From Oscillospiraceae bacterium (GTDB taxonomy: Bacteria; Bacillota; Clostridia; Christensenellales; Aristaeellaceae), in the NCBI GenBank assembly GCA_031270865.1, contig JAISWI010000084.1:1-35302 (forward strand): a DNA stretch of 35,302 nt. The letters run 5' to 3'. Below are positions 1 through 8,336 of the stretch, piece by piece. Both the position numbers and the translations under genes were made by a program. The notes under the pieces are model-generated. The model made no database searches. It saw only the letters and a program-made list of their open reading frames with translations, and had not been told where the DNA came from. Within the stretch, counting starts at the first letter, position 1. Each line of letters begins with the position of its first letter.

Positions 1-90
1 CACCCCGCAAGGGGGTTTCACCCCCCTTGACCCCCTGACCAGCGTGACGCTGGACCCTCGTGGCCAGGGTAGTTTGTTCCTCCATGCCCC
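1..90 (-). repeat. Palindrome-containing intergenic repeat, copy A (truncated by window start)
   Basis: This sequence matches the reverse complement of 35095-35178 almost base for base. It contains the 15-base palindrome CCAGCGTGACGCTGG at 38-52, the block CCTCGTGGCCAGGG, and the end motif TTGTTCCTC. A hairpin (AAGGGGG paired with CCCCCTT) lies in the G/C-rich tail near base 1. It lies just downstream of the stop codon of the minus-strand gene ending at 106. The window starts inside the repeat, so its full length cannot be seen on this side. Confidence 0.9.
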
Positions 91-105
91 GCGTTTGCTT
101 TGATG

Positions 106-951
106 TTATACTCCCCGCAGTATTGCCAACGCTACTATCCCATCCGTGCCGACGAGCATCCCTAACCTTGCCGTCCCCTGGTCATACCAGAGCACCACAC
201 CCTCTGGCAGCAACTGGTAATACGCCATATCCGCGTCTATCGTCTCCCTGCTTTCCGGTTCCCCCAACTTAGTTATAACATCCCGCTCATCCGACACGCC
301 TACGCGCGCGCCGTCATAGTCCAAACGCTTGGCGCGTATCTCCTTAACCAAACCCGTCCCTACTGGATCGTCCCTGCTGGTCAGCGCGCTCACGCCCCTG
401 AACCGCGCGTCTTCAAATCTATACACCTGCATATCTATTGTGAAATCAGACTCTTTACCCCCGCCGTACATTATTGCCAGACGCTCCAGGTCGTCGCCTA
501 GCGATACTGGCACTCCGGGCAGCGTGCCCGGCTCGATCGCGAACCCCTCCTCCCCTAGTATTTCAGGATCGTACAATCCCTCCAATTCATACCAATAGAA
601 TTGGTACGCGCCGGGCCGTCCGGTCAATGTCGAAAGTTGAATTATAGGATATCTTACCGTAACGCCGAACCTATCGACCTCCCAGCGATCCAGCGGCAGG
701 GGTGTTACCTCGCGGTTTTCCATGTATGAGTTGCCGTTCATTTCCATATCGGTTATCGCGATTAATTCCATTGCCGCTATAACCTTTTCGGGGTCGGGGA
801 ATATGTCGGCGATCGCCTGATTCTCCCCGGTCATCATGTTCACGACGGGCAGCGCTGGCTCTGCCGTCTCCGCTCCCGCCATCTTTGCTAATCCACACCC
901 CATCCCCAACACTACAATCAAAACAACGCCCGTCCATTTATTCAATACCAT
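106..951 (-). CDS. Small secreted protein of unknown function
   Basis: The product is 281 residues and I do not recognise its family. The chosen start is the ATG at 951, because GGAGG lies five bases upstream of it. A TTG 12 bases further upstream would place the ribosome site inside the gene. Residues 1-27 look like a signal peptide (hydrophobic VVLIVVLGMGCGL core, possible cleavage after AGA). A Cys in the core is not in a proper lipobox. The rest is acidic and soluble, with the segment GVSDERDVITKLGEPESRETI, which resembles the short GEP-type stretch of SmpA/BamE-like small outer-layer proteins, but this is weak. The gene follows the PlsY gene by 14 bases and is probably co-transcribed with it. 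The 3' third has a coding strand poor in C, next to repeat copy A. Confidence 0.75.
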   Translation of the reverse strand: MVLNKWTGVVLIVVLGMGCGLAKMAGAETAEPALPVVNMMTGENQAIADIFPDPEKVIAAMELIAITDMEMNGNSYMENREVTPLPLDRWEVDRFGVTVRYPIIQLSTLTGRPGAYQFYWYELEGLYDPEILGEEGFAIEPGTLPGVPVSLGDDLERLAIMYGGGKESDFTIDMQVYRFEDARFRGVSALTSRDDPVGTGLVKEIRAKRLDYDGARVGVSDERDVITKLGEPESRETIDADMAYYQLLPEGVVLWYDQGTARLGMLVGTDGIVALAILRGV

Positions 952-965
952 AAAAACCTCCAATA

Positions 966-1628
966 CTAACTTGCTTTTTTATCCTGTTTTATACCAACCT
1001 TGATCTTTCGATCCTCATATCTCACGCGCAGCGGGCCTATCGACAAGCCCAACTCCTCCCGGTTAGGGTTCAAAAAGTGCTTTACGCACACCGTGGCGCT
1101 TATAATAGTCATGCCTAACCCAGATCCCGGGCTGGAATCAAAAACCCAAACCACTAACGCCGCTGTGATGAACGCGGTGACCACCTTCGCCGAATCCGGA
1201 TGCACGACGATGATGAACCTTACAACCAACATCGATATAACCAATATACCAATAGCGCCGCTGACCGCCGCCGCGCCTAGCAGCGACCCGAACGACGCCG
1301 AGACCGCCTTGCCGCCCTTAAACCCCAGCAGCGGCGAGAACGCGTGCCCTAGCACGGGCGCGGCCATCACGGGCGCTAGCTCCAGCCCGCTGACATCCAG
1401 CCACGTCACCGCCGCGAACACCGGGACGAACGCCTTGAACACATCCAGGAACATGCACAGCAGCCCCATGCCCTTCCCGGCGGCGGCCATCGCGTTCGAG
1501 CCGCCGGGGTTGCGGTCCTCGCCCGCCATGCGCGAATCCACATGGTATATCCACTTAGGTAAAAAGTATGAATACATAATCGAGCCCGAAACGAATCCCG
1601 CGCAGGTCATCACGACGCACGTCCACAT
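966..1628 (-). CDS. plsY: PlsY-type acyl-phosphate:glycerol-3-phosphate acyltransferase (divergent)
   Basis: This is a polytopic membrane protein of 220 residues. PlsY moves an acyl group from acyl-phosphate to glycerol-3-phosphate, giving lysophosphatidic acid, the first step of phospholipid synthesis. Three family motifs are visible in order: SGSI near residue 14, the glycine-rich NPGGSNA loop near 41 (family GSGNxGATN), and GHAFSPLLGFKGGKAV near 94 (family GHxFPxxxxFKGGKxVA). A DVFKA segment (family DxxKG) lies between them. The variants in the second motif suggest a paralogue rather than the main housekeeping copy. The start ATG lies inside the upstream glycosyltransferase gene (19-base overlap) and has a GGGGGAGG site seven bases upstream. 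Coupling to a glycolipid transferase supports a role in membrane lipid supply. Confidence 0.8.
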   Translation of the reverse strand: MWTCVVMTCAGFVSGSIMYSYFLPKWIYHVDSRMAGEDRNPGGSNAMAAAGKGMGLLCMFLDVFKAFVPVFAAVTWLDVSGLELAPVMAAPVLGHAFSPLLGFKGGKAVSASFGSLLGAAAVSGAIGILVISMLVVRFIIVVHPDSAKVVTAFITAALVVWVFDSSPGSGLGMTIISATVCVKHFLNPNREELGLSIGPLRVRYEDRKIKVGIKQDKKAS

Positions 1629-2737
1629 GCCGCGTCCTCCCCCTTCCGTACGATCATGCCGCGAACCAGCGCGGCTGTGTCCTCGGCCGCGGTCTGGCTG
1701 ACTAGGCGGGCCTGCGCGTCCAGCATACGCCCTCTCGCCGCGCTGTCCGCCAGCAGCGCTGCCGCGGCGTCCGCCGCCTCCTGCGCGGTGTTCGCCAGCA
1801 GCCCCATGCCCATCCTTGCTATGAATCCGGCGTTACGCGCCTCGCCGCCCGGTATCGGCGATGTTATTACCAGCGGCACGCGCTTGACCATCGCCTCGGT
1901 AGTGGTCAGCCCGCCCGGCTTGGTCAGCAGCACATCCGCCGCGTCCATCAATATCTCTACCTTATCCGTGAACGGCAGCGCCATCACGCCCTCTATCACG
2001 CGCGACTGGTCCAGCGCGTCCGTGTTGCTGCCGCAGACCGCTATTACCTGCGCGTCCGGCGCGCTCCGCGCCAGCAGCGCGGCGGTCTCCGGGATGCGGC
2101 CAAAGCCCATGCTCCCGCCCATCACGACTAGGACCTTTTCCTTAACAATGCCCAGCGCGGCGCGGGCCTCGGCCTTGGGCCGCCTCGCCTTGAAGCGCGG
2201 GCTGACCGGGATGCCCAGCGGACGCAGCCTGGCCGCGTCCATGCCCTTTGACGCGCACTCGGCGGCGACTTCGTCGTTCGCGACGACGTACTCGTCCAGG
2301 TTGCATTCCTCCCAGAACGGGCTGCAGGTATAATCCGTAATGATACCGACTGCCGGTATGTTTAGCCCGTACCTCGAGCGCAGGTAACTGACCGCGTGGG
2401 CGCTGAACATATGCGGGCATACGATCGCGTCGGGGGCATATGCCTTGATCCGCTCGTACACCGAGCCCGCGTACAGCGCGTTGGCGTAATACACGGGCGA
2501 GTGGCGCTTGCTGGAGCTGATCCGCTCCGCGAAGCCGTACAACGCGCCGAAGAACCTTGGGACACGGCGAACGGCCAGGTCGTACAGGCGCGAGACGGTC
2601 TTGGACTTTTGCCGCCCGGCGTTGAGCGCGTCCTCAATCCTGGCCTCAACGCCCAGTGGCTCGAGGGCTTCCATGACCGCCAGCGACGCGCAGTTGTGGC
2701 CCTGTCCGGTGCTGGTCGGGAATATCAGCGTCTTCAT
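1610..2737 (-). CDS. Processive diacylglycerol glycosyltransferase / MGDG synthase-like (GT28)
   Basis: This 375-residue GT-B fold protein resembles UgtP and MGDG synthases, which add sugar from a UDP-sugar to diacylglycerol on the inner membrane face. The N-terminal domain begins with the motif TSTGQGHN (residues 8-15) and contains DAIVCPHMFSAHAVSYLR near 105. The C-terminal nucleotide-sugar domain has VVMGGSMGFG near 205 and the donor-binding KPGGLTTTEAM near 273, both typical of GT28. The start ATG at 2737 has GGAGG six bases upstream. Its 3' end overlaps the plsY-like gene, so the two are translationally coupled. The sugar (glucose or galactose) cannot be told from sequence. MurG is an alternative family member, but the GQGHN signature favours the glycolipid branch. 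Confidence 0.88.
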   Translation of the reverse strand: MKTLIFPTSTGQGHNCASLAVMEALEPLGVEARIEDALNAGRQKSKTVSRLYDLAVRRVPRFFGALYGFAERISSSKRHSPVYYANALYAGSVYERIKAYAPDAIVCPHMFSAHAVSYLRSRYGLNIPAVGIITDYTCSPFWEECNLDEYVVANDEVAAECASKGMDAARLRPLGIPVSPRFKARRPKAEARAALGIVKEKVLVVMGGSMGFGRIPETAALLARSAPDAQVIAVCGSNTDALDQSRVIEGVMALPFTDKVEILMDAADVLLTKPGGLTTTEAMVKRVPLVITSPIPGGEARNAGFIARMGMGLLANTAQEAADAAAALLADSAARGRMLDAQARLVSQTAAEDTAALVRGMIVRKGEDAACGRAS

Positions 2738-2898
2738 GTTGGACCTCCATACAGGCCGTTGGCCGCCATCGTCGGGCGGGCGCTTGTCTTAACATTATTA
2801 CGCCCGGACAGCGCCGTTCATTCGCGACGATTCCTCCATATAATCTGACGATCGCCGGACGCCGTTTGATCCAACGCCGTTCATGTTAGTTAACCCAT

Positions 2899-2938
2899 AG
2901 AAATAGGAAGGGCCGCAGGGTACGCCTGCGGCCTTGCT
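2899..2938 (-). terminator. Probable intrinsic terminator of the large repeat-protein gene
   Basis: A perfect 9-bp stem (GGCCGCAGG at 2911-2919 with CCTGCGGCC at 2925-2933) encloses a 5-base loop. It starts 18 bases past the stop codon at 2952. On the minus strand it is followed by a pyrimidine-rich CTTCCTATTTCT rather than a pure U run, so termination may be partial. Confidence 0.65.
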
Positions 2939-2951
2939 TGCTCGTCGCTTG

Positions 2952-5900
2952 TTACGACCTCTTGCCGCGCCTGCTGATCAGCCAGATCAACCCGGCGGCG
3001 ACAAGCGCGGCCAGCGCGACCCACACTACCGTCAGCGAGTTGGCGGTGGTCTCCACCTTGACGGCGGACTCGGTGGGTGTTGGCGCGGGGGTGGGAGTCG
3101 CGTCGCTGGATGGAGAGGGTTCGGTGGTCGCGGTGGGTTCCGGCGTGGAGGTTGGTTCGGCGGTGGGTTCCGCAGTGGGTACCGCCGTCGGGATGGCAGT
3201 GGGTACTGCTGTCGGGACTGCGGTGGGTACTGCCGTCGGGACTGCGGTGGGTACTGCTGTCGGGACTGCGGTGGGTACTGCTGTCGGGACTGCGGTGGGT
3301 ACTGCCGTCGGAACGGCAGTGGGTACTGCTGTCGGGACTGCGGTGGGTACTGCCGTCGGGACTGCGGTGGGTACTGCCGTCGGGACTGCGGTGGGTACTG
3401 CTGTCGGGACTGCGGTAGGTACTGCCGTCGGCACCGCCGTTGGGATTGCTGTCGGGACGGCGGTCGATGGGCTTTCAGGCGTAGCTGTCACCCCAACTGG
3501 CTGGGAGTTCTGCTGAACATCCGTCGTCACTGAGCCTTGGGTACTGGCGTTAGCCGTCTGCCCGGTGCTGGTCACGATGGGTTGCGCCAGCGGTATCGGC
3601 GACGGGGTTGGGGTCGGTCTTGGAGTCGGGGTCGGTTTCGGAGTTGGGGTCGGTCTTGGAGTTGGGGTCGATGTTGGAGTTGGGGTCGGTTTTGGAGTTG
3701 AGGTCGGTTTCGGTGTAGGCGTGGGTGTTAACGGCGGTGTCGGAGACAACGTCGGTGTTGGAGTTGGGGTCGGCGTGGGTGTTGCCATCGGCGTAGGGGT
3801 TGGTGTGGGTGCGGGTGTCGGGGTAGGCGAGGGTGTCGGGGTAGGCGAGGGTGTCGGGGTAGGCGAGGGTGTCGGGGTAGGCGAAGGTGTCGGGGTAGGC
3901 GAAGGTGTCGGGGTAGGCGTGGGTGTCGGAGTAGGCGTGGGTGTCGGAGTAGGCATAGGTGTCGGAGTAGGCGTGGGTGTCGGAGTGGGCGTAGGTGTCG
4001 GAGTAGGCGTAGGTGTCGCCAAACTCTTTATCTCCGCAGCCTTCTCGACAGGCTTCGATTCCAATTCCACCCCGCCCTCCGGCGCGGCTTCATAGAACGC
4101 CGGTTCCGCGTCGCCCAATCGTCCGAACGCGCGGTACTGCGTTACCCCCATGCCGTCGCGGAACGTCCACACCCGCGCGTCCGCGCTGGCCGATGGTGTC
4201 ACCAATTGGTAGAAATCCGGAACCAACTCCGGCGGCGGCGTCATCGGGATGAATCCCTCGACGTGGATAGCCTCGTCCGTCGCGATGCTTACCAGCGCGG
4301 GCGGGTCGGTGGTAAGCTGGCCCTCGCTGTCCGCGTCAAAGAACGCCGGGGACATCCTGTCCAGCGAACCGTACACGCGGTACAATACCTTTCCGGTATT
4401 GTCCACTATCGCCCACAGTCCGTCGGCAATCACGCGGTAGAACGGCGGAACCTCCGCCGGCTCCTCGACTACAAACCCCTTGACGTAATCCTCATAGTCC
4501 CGCGCCGGGTCGATAGGCTCCTCATTGCCGTCCCACTGCCCGTCTTCGTTTGTGGAGTAGTAGGCGGGTTCGCCGCCGTTGAGCGAGCCGTACACGCGGT
4601 AGAGCGGCTCGTGGCTGTCGTCCTCGACGCGGTAAATGTTGTCCGGCGTGGTATCGTAGTAGTAAGGCGGCGCGGGCGGGTTTACCGCGGGGTGAAGGCC
4701 CGCTATCTTCTCGTTGTACTCGGCCTCCAGGTCGATCGGCTCTGCCGTGTCGATCGGCTCGCCGTCGTCGTTGGACGCGTAGAATGCGGGAGTTTGGCGG
4801 TCTACCGAGCCGTACACGCGGTATTCCTTCGCTCCGTCGGCCTCGAATGACCACAGTCCGCCGTCCTCGACGCTGTAGTAGTATGGCGTGTCGCTGGGGG
4901 TCTTGGCCTTGAAACCCTTTACGAATCGCTCAAAATCCTCTTCAGGCGTGACGGGATCCGCTCCGTCCGCGACGGCTCCGGTCTCATCCGCTGGATAGAA
5001 CGCGGGGCCTTCCCCGGCCAGATAGCCGTGGACGCGCGGATATGCCTCGCCGTCGTCGTCCATGACGTTCCAGCGGCGGCCCTCGATCACTGGCTCGTAG
5101 TACCACGGCACATTATCGTTATCGGGTGTAATGGCTATGAACCCGCTGGCAAACCGCTCGTAGTCGTCTTCGGGCGCGATGGGTTCCGCGCCGACAGCTA
5201 CTTCACCATTGTTATCGGATGGGAAGTATCCCTCCTTGCCGTAGGTCCACTTGCCGTAGGCGCGGTATTGCGCGGGATCGCTGCCGAGTACGCGGTACGC
5301 GTTCGGTTTATCCGGGACAGGCTCGTAGTAGAACGGCAATTCCCCCGGATCGGCTGGCGTGAAGGCGGGCAGGTTCGCGCGGTCCGCCCCGCGCGTGACG
5401 GGCGTGGCGTTCGGGGAGACGTTCCCATCGCTGTCTGATGGATAGAACGCCGGGTCGCCCCGGTTCATCGAGCCGTAGACGCGGTATTCGTATTCGCCAG
5501 CGCTGTTCAGGAAGCGGAACAGCGACGCGTCGGAGCCTGGCGCGGCCTCATAAACGTCATACTCGCCGAGCGTGTAGGGCAGCTTATCGAATCCGCGGAA
5601 GTACGTGTCGAAGTCCTGGCTGGGCGTGACCGGAAGCGCCCCGTCCGCTATCGTGAACGACGCGTACCCCTGTTCGTCACTCTCAACCTCCGCTGGATAG
5701 TACGCGGGACCCTGGCCGTCCAGACGGCCATAGACGCGGTAGACCGCGCCGCCGTCCCTGTCTGTGAAACCCCAGAACGGCGTGCCGTCGCCAAGGATAT
5801 ACGGGGTGTAGAATGACGGCGGGTCCGAATCCGGCACCGCGCTGCCAAACCCCGCGATGTACCTGCTGTAGTCGTCGTCCGGCAGGACTGGGACCTCGTC

Positions 5901-7139
5901 CGGCGCGACATAGCCCGACGCGTCTGACGCGTAGTAGGCGGGATCGCCACCGTTCAGGCTGCCGTAAGCGCGGTAGTGGGTGTTCCCGTCGCGGTCGGCG
6001 AAGGAGTACAGCGAGCCGGACGCGCTGTTCGAATATGCCGGGACCTCGGGCGTCAGCGGGAGGAAGCCGATTGGCTGGGGCGTTGGCGACGGTCCGTCCG
6101 CGGTCGGGTCAACGGGCTCGCGCGCGACGGGCACGCCCAGCGAGTCCGACGGGTAAAACCCTGTGGGCATGCCGGGATATGAGCCGTAAACGCGGTAGTT
6201 GAGCTTGCCGTTGTCGCCTATGAAACCGTACAGGCCTTCGCCCAGCGTCTCATACCCTTCCGGGATTTCCGGCGGGTCCGCGGCCTGGAACCTGGGGTCG
6301 GCTTCCGGACGCTCGCTGGCGGGATCCACAGGCTCGCCTGATATGACGCTGCCCCGCTCGTCCGACGGGTAGAATCCCGCGGGGCCGCCGAACGGCGAGC
6401 CGAACCTGCGGTATGCCGGCGGATCGCTGCCTGCCAGCTCGTACAGGCCTTTTACCTGGGGCACGGCTATGTAATACTCGGGCGCGCTGTCCGTCCAGCC
6501 GGGCGCGAACACGGCCTCCTGGGGCTGCGCCGGGGCGGGCGCGGGTCCGTCGAAACGGTTGTATCGGTAGTATACCTGCGCGATGGTATTCGTGCGTGAG
6601 TTGCGCAGCGTGAACACCACGTCGAAGCTCTCAGGCGCGGCCTTGGGGGGTTTTAGCTCGAAGGACGCGCTGGAGCTGGCGTTGTCCGCGCTGGACCTGG
6701 CGGCGTACGCGTCGTTAACGGACGCGTCCAGGACTGTCTTAAGGCCTCCGGCGCCCTGGTCGGGCTCGGCCCCGCCGCTGAGGGTGATCGGGTATGACGC
6801 GCCCTGTTCCATCACGATGGGCGGCAGCGTCCACTCGTACCAGACGGACTGTTCCAGGCCATCCTCGCCGGGCATGGTGATGGTAAGGCCCGCCAGGTCG
6901 GGATTGGCCGCGCCGCCATGCGGCGATACCGTGACCGATCCGCCCGGCAGTTCGGCGGCGAAGGCGTCCGCGCTGGAGCCAGCCTCCGTCAAACGCCAGT
7001 GGACAGGATCGCCGCCCGCGGGCCTGGGCGCGTCCGCGAACGCGGGACACGCCGCGCTCAGCGCGACCACGGCTGCCAGTACCAGGCTTAAGGCCCTGCG
7101 TTTCGCGGCATATTCTCCGGAATTCCCCTCTGAATTCAC
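2952..7139 (-). CDS. Large surface-anchored repeat protein with Thr/Pro-rich stalk
   Basis: This 1395-residue protein begins at a GTG with AAGGAG about eight bases upstream. The N-terminus is a signal peptide (basic AAKRR, hydrophobic [18 protein letters not shown] cleavage). Residues about 60-200 form a possible beta-rich domain. From about 240 to 1035 there are 11 repeats of 71-86 residues, each with a YRVYGSLxGxxPAFYPSD-like core followed by an acidic segment and a GFxxxTP-like stretch. Next come a (TP)n region (about 1040-1180), a Gln/Asn/Ser-containing linker, and an (AVPT)n region (about 1220-1330). A hydrophobic C-terminal segment is followed by SRRGKRS. There is no LPxTG, so a C-terminal membrane helix with a basic cytoplasmic tail, rather than sortase, probably anchors it. 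The Pro-rich region would span the wall and present the repeats outside. Function is unknown; adhesion or ligand binding is an inference. It has its own promoter and terminator. Confidence 0.88.
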   Translation of the reverse strand: MNSEGNSGEYAAKRRALSLVLAAVVALSAACPAFADAPRPAGGDPVHWRLTEAGSSADAFAAELPGGSVTVSPHGGAANPDLAGLTITMPGEDGLEQSVWYEWTLPPIVMEQGASYPITLSGGAEPDQGAGGLKTVLDASVNDAYAARSSADNASSSASFELKPPKAAPESFDVVFTLRNSRTNTIAQVYYRYNRFDGPAPAPAQPQEAVFAPGWTDSAPEYYIAVPQVKGLYELAGSDPPAYRRFGSPFGGPAGFYPSDERGSVISGEPVDPASERPEADPRFQAADPPEIPEGYETLGEGLYGFIGDNGKLNYRVYGSYPGMPTGFYPSDSLGVPVAREPVDPTADGPSPTPQPIGFLPLTPEVPAYSNSASGSLYSFADRDGNTHYRAYGSLNGGDPAYYASDASGYVAPDEVPVLPDDDYSRYIAGFGSAVPDSDPPSFYTPYILGDGTPFWGFTDRDGGAVYRVYGRLDGQGPAYYPAEVESDEQGYASFTIADGALPVTPSQDFDTYFRGFDKLPYTLGEYDVYEAAPGSDASLFRFLNSAGEYEYRVYGSMNRGDPAFYPSDSDGNVSPNATPVTRGADRANLPAFTPADPGELPFYYEPVPDKPNAYRVLGSDPAQYRAYGKWTYGKEGYFPSDNNGEVAVGAEPIAPEDDYERFASGFIAITPDNDNVPWYYEPVIEGRRWNVMDDDGEAYPRVHGYLAGEGPAFYPADETGAVADGADPVTPEEDFERFVKGFKAKTPSDTPYYYSVEDGGLWSFEADGAKEYRVYGSVDRQTPAFYASNDDGEPIDTAEPIDLEAEYNEKIAGLHPAVNPPAPPYYYDTTPDNIYRVEDDSHEPLYRVYGSLNGGEPAYYSTNEDGQWDGNEEPIDPARDYEDYVKGFVVEEPAEVPPFYRVIADGLWAIVDNTGKVLYRVYGSLDRMSPAFFDADSEGQLTTDPPALVSIATDEAIHVEGFIPMTPPPELVPDFYQLVTPSASADARVWTFRDGMGVTQYRAFGRLGDAEPAFYEAAPEGGVELESKPVEKAAEIKSLATPTPTPTPTPTPTPTPTPTPMPTPTPTPTPTPTPTPTPSPTPTPSPTPTPSPTPTPSPTPTPSPTPTPAPTPTPTPMATPTPTPTPTPTLSPTPPLTPTPTPKPTSTPKPTPTPTSTPTPRPTPTPKPTPTPRPTPTPSPIPLAQPIVTSTGQTANASTQGSVTTDVQQNSQPVGVTATPESPSTAVPTAIPTAVPTAVPTAVPTAVPTAVPTAVPTAVPTAVPTAVPTAVPTAVPTAVPTAVPTAVPTAVPTAVPTAVPTAVPTAVPTAVPTAIPTAVPTAEPTAEPTSTPEPTATTEPSPSSDATPTPAPTPTESAVKVETTANSLTVVWVALAALVAAGLIWLISRRGKRS
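3165..3475. repeat. 12-bp tandem repeat encoding (AVPT)n
   Basis: A GTNGGNACTGCN-like 12-base unit is repeated more than 20 times on the plus strand (the gene is on minus), often as a 24-base higher-order unit alternating GCTGTCGGGACT and GCGGTGGGTACT. Neighbouring units are nearly identical at DNA level, which indicates recent expansion. The unit is a multiple of three bases, so length changes keep the reading frame of the surface protein. Confidence 0.95.
3590..4020. repeat. 6-bp-based tandem repeats encoding the (TP)n stalk
   Basis: Units such as GTAGGCGTGGGTGTCGGA (plus strand) encode Thr-Pro and Ser-Pro dipeptides on the minus strand. A run of five near-identical 18-base units (GTAGGCGAGGGTGTCGGG type) lies at about 3822-3912. 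All units are multiples of three bases, so slippage changes stalk length in frame. Confidence 0.93.
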
Positions 7140-7174
7140 TGCCAGGACTCCTTCCGCACCTTAACTCTTACATT

Positions 7175-7202
7175 ATTATACCATCGAATCCAATAAAATC
7201 AA
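7175..7202 (-). promoter_or_regulatory. Sigma-A-type promoter of the large surface-protein gene
   Basis: On the minus strand, TTGATT (7202-7197) is followed by 16 bases and then TATAAT (7180-7175), with an extended TGG just before the -10. Transcription would start near 7168, giving a leader of about 30 bases ahead of the GTG at 7139. Confidence 0.8.
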
Positions 7203-7357
7203 GCAAAAACCCGCGCCTCCGGACAGAAATCGGTCTTCTTTTCGGCTGGATATTATTGGCATCGGGCGCGGATGGACTGTGCCACACGCGGACCTTACGC
7301 ATACATATATATATTGTGGGGGATACAGACCCCGTATTCTTGATTGGGGGAGTATAT

Positions 7358-8269
7358 GTGCAGGGATACTGCGGACACTGGGGATACTACAGCGAATGGG
7401 ATTGCGAATGCTTCCTGTCTCTAAATTGTGAGGAACTGTGCGGATGCGACAGCGGCAATGGCGGAGTCGGAGGCGGCGGAGGCGTACTGCCGGGAAGCGG
7501 GCCGCTCTCGCCCAACGTCATAGGCGGCAAGTGCTACTGTCTGGCCGGCGACCCGAAGATATTGGCGATATCGGGCACGGGCGGCAAGCCGGGCAACTAT
7601 GTCCACGCGCTGCTGCAGAGCGGGCAGACGGGTTTCCAGGTGAAATACCCGGAGAAGGACACGGCGGAAAATCTGATCGCGGCCGACGGCAGCTGGACCG
7701 TGACGCTGCGGCTCGACTCGAACACGAAGAATGTCAATAAGATAGATCCCGGAACGTACTACGCGACGTTCAGCGACGCCGACGCGCAGGGCGCGCAGAG
7801 GGCAAGCTCGCTGAACCGCCAATGGATTGAGGTGCTGTCCTGCGAGAAGAACGAGCTGAAGTTCGATATAAGCGGCGGCGCGGCGGTCAGCTGCGCCGGC
7901 GGCTCGTTAACGTTCACGGGCAGCGGCGCGTCCCCGTTCGCCGAGATCAACATCTACCTGTCCCGAACCGGCACGAGCCAGACGGCCTACTGGTACGGGG
8001 ATACGGCGAACGCTGACGGGGTATGGAGCACATCGATATATTTGACGCAGCTTGGGTCGATTTTCGGCGTTCCTTCATGCGTTCCGACGGGGGATTACAC
8101 TGTGTTCGCGTTCCAGACCAGCTACGAAGGGTTCATGAGGGAATCCCAGGACGTGCCGATAACGATCAGCGGATGCTGCGGGACACGCGCCGCGCGGGGA
8201 ACCACCGGCAAAGCCCGTCTGGGAAACGTCGATTCCTTACCAGAACGCGTAAAGAAAGTGTTGGTATAA
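7358..8269 (+). CDS. Cysteine-rich two-module protein, unknown function
   Basis: The product is 303 residues from the GTG at 7358, chosen because GGGGGAG lies five bases upstream. An in-frame TTG at 7256 has no ribosome site. There is no signal peptide. Six cysteines fall in the first 35 residues (CGHWGYYSEWDCECF and NCEELCGC), followed by a Gly-rich linker (GGVGGGGGV). Two tandem beta-rich modules follow. Each opens with a Cys (KCYCLAGDP; AVSCAGGSL) and has a similar order of G-T/S-G, N/Y, D-G-x-W-x-x-x-x-x-L and G-T/D-Y-x-x-F strands, ending in LSC or SGCC, so they look like diverged copies of one Ig-like fold. The lack of a secretion signal with a Cys-rich head would fit a spore-coat or exosporium protein, but this is an inference. 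A CATACATAT sequence at about 7299 might be a sporulation-sigma -10 element. It is divergent from the large surface-protein gene. Confidence 0.78.
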   Translation: MQGYCGHWGYYSEWDCECFLSLNCEELCGCDSGNGGVGGGGGVLPGSGPLSPNVIGGKCYCLAGDPKILAISGTGGKPGNYVHALLQSGQTGFQVKYPEKDTAENLIAADGSWTVTLRLDSNTKNVNKIDPGTYYATFSDADAQGAQRASSLNRQWIEVLSCEKNELKFDISGGAAVSCAGGSLTFTGSGASPFAEINIYLSRTGTSQTAYWYGDTANADGVWSTSIYLTQLGSIFGVPSCVPTGDYTVFAFQTSYEGFMRESQDVPITISGCCGTRAARGTTGKARLGNVDSLPERVKKVLV

Positions 8270-8336
8270 CCGTCGTCGGAAAACCCGCCAATGGGCGTAA
8301 CCGCTAATAAATTTGCCGCGTTTTAAGGTTGATTAA

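Noticed and set aside
2934..3533. Long plus-strand open frames of GTAV or CRRDCGGY repeats
   Set aside because: They are the antisense of the (AVPT)n array of the real minus-strand gene, which has a promoter, ribosome site, signal peptide and anchor.
3590..4020. CRISPR array
   Set aside because: Units are contiguous with no unique spacers and encode protein; no cas genes are present.
3565..4095. Plus-strand frame of poly-GV repeats
   Set aside because: It is the antisense of the (TP)n stalk; no start signals and no other domains.
7256..7357. Extra 34 N-terminal residues of the Cys-rich protein
   Set aside because: They start at a TTG without a ribosome site, and the GTG at 7358 has a good one.
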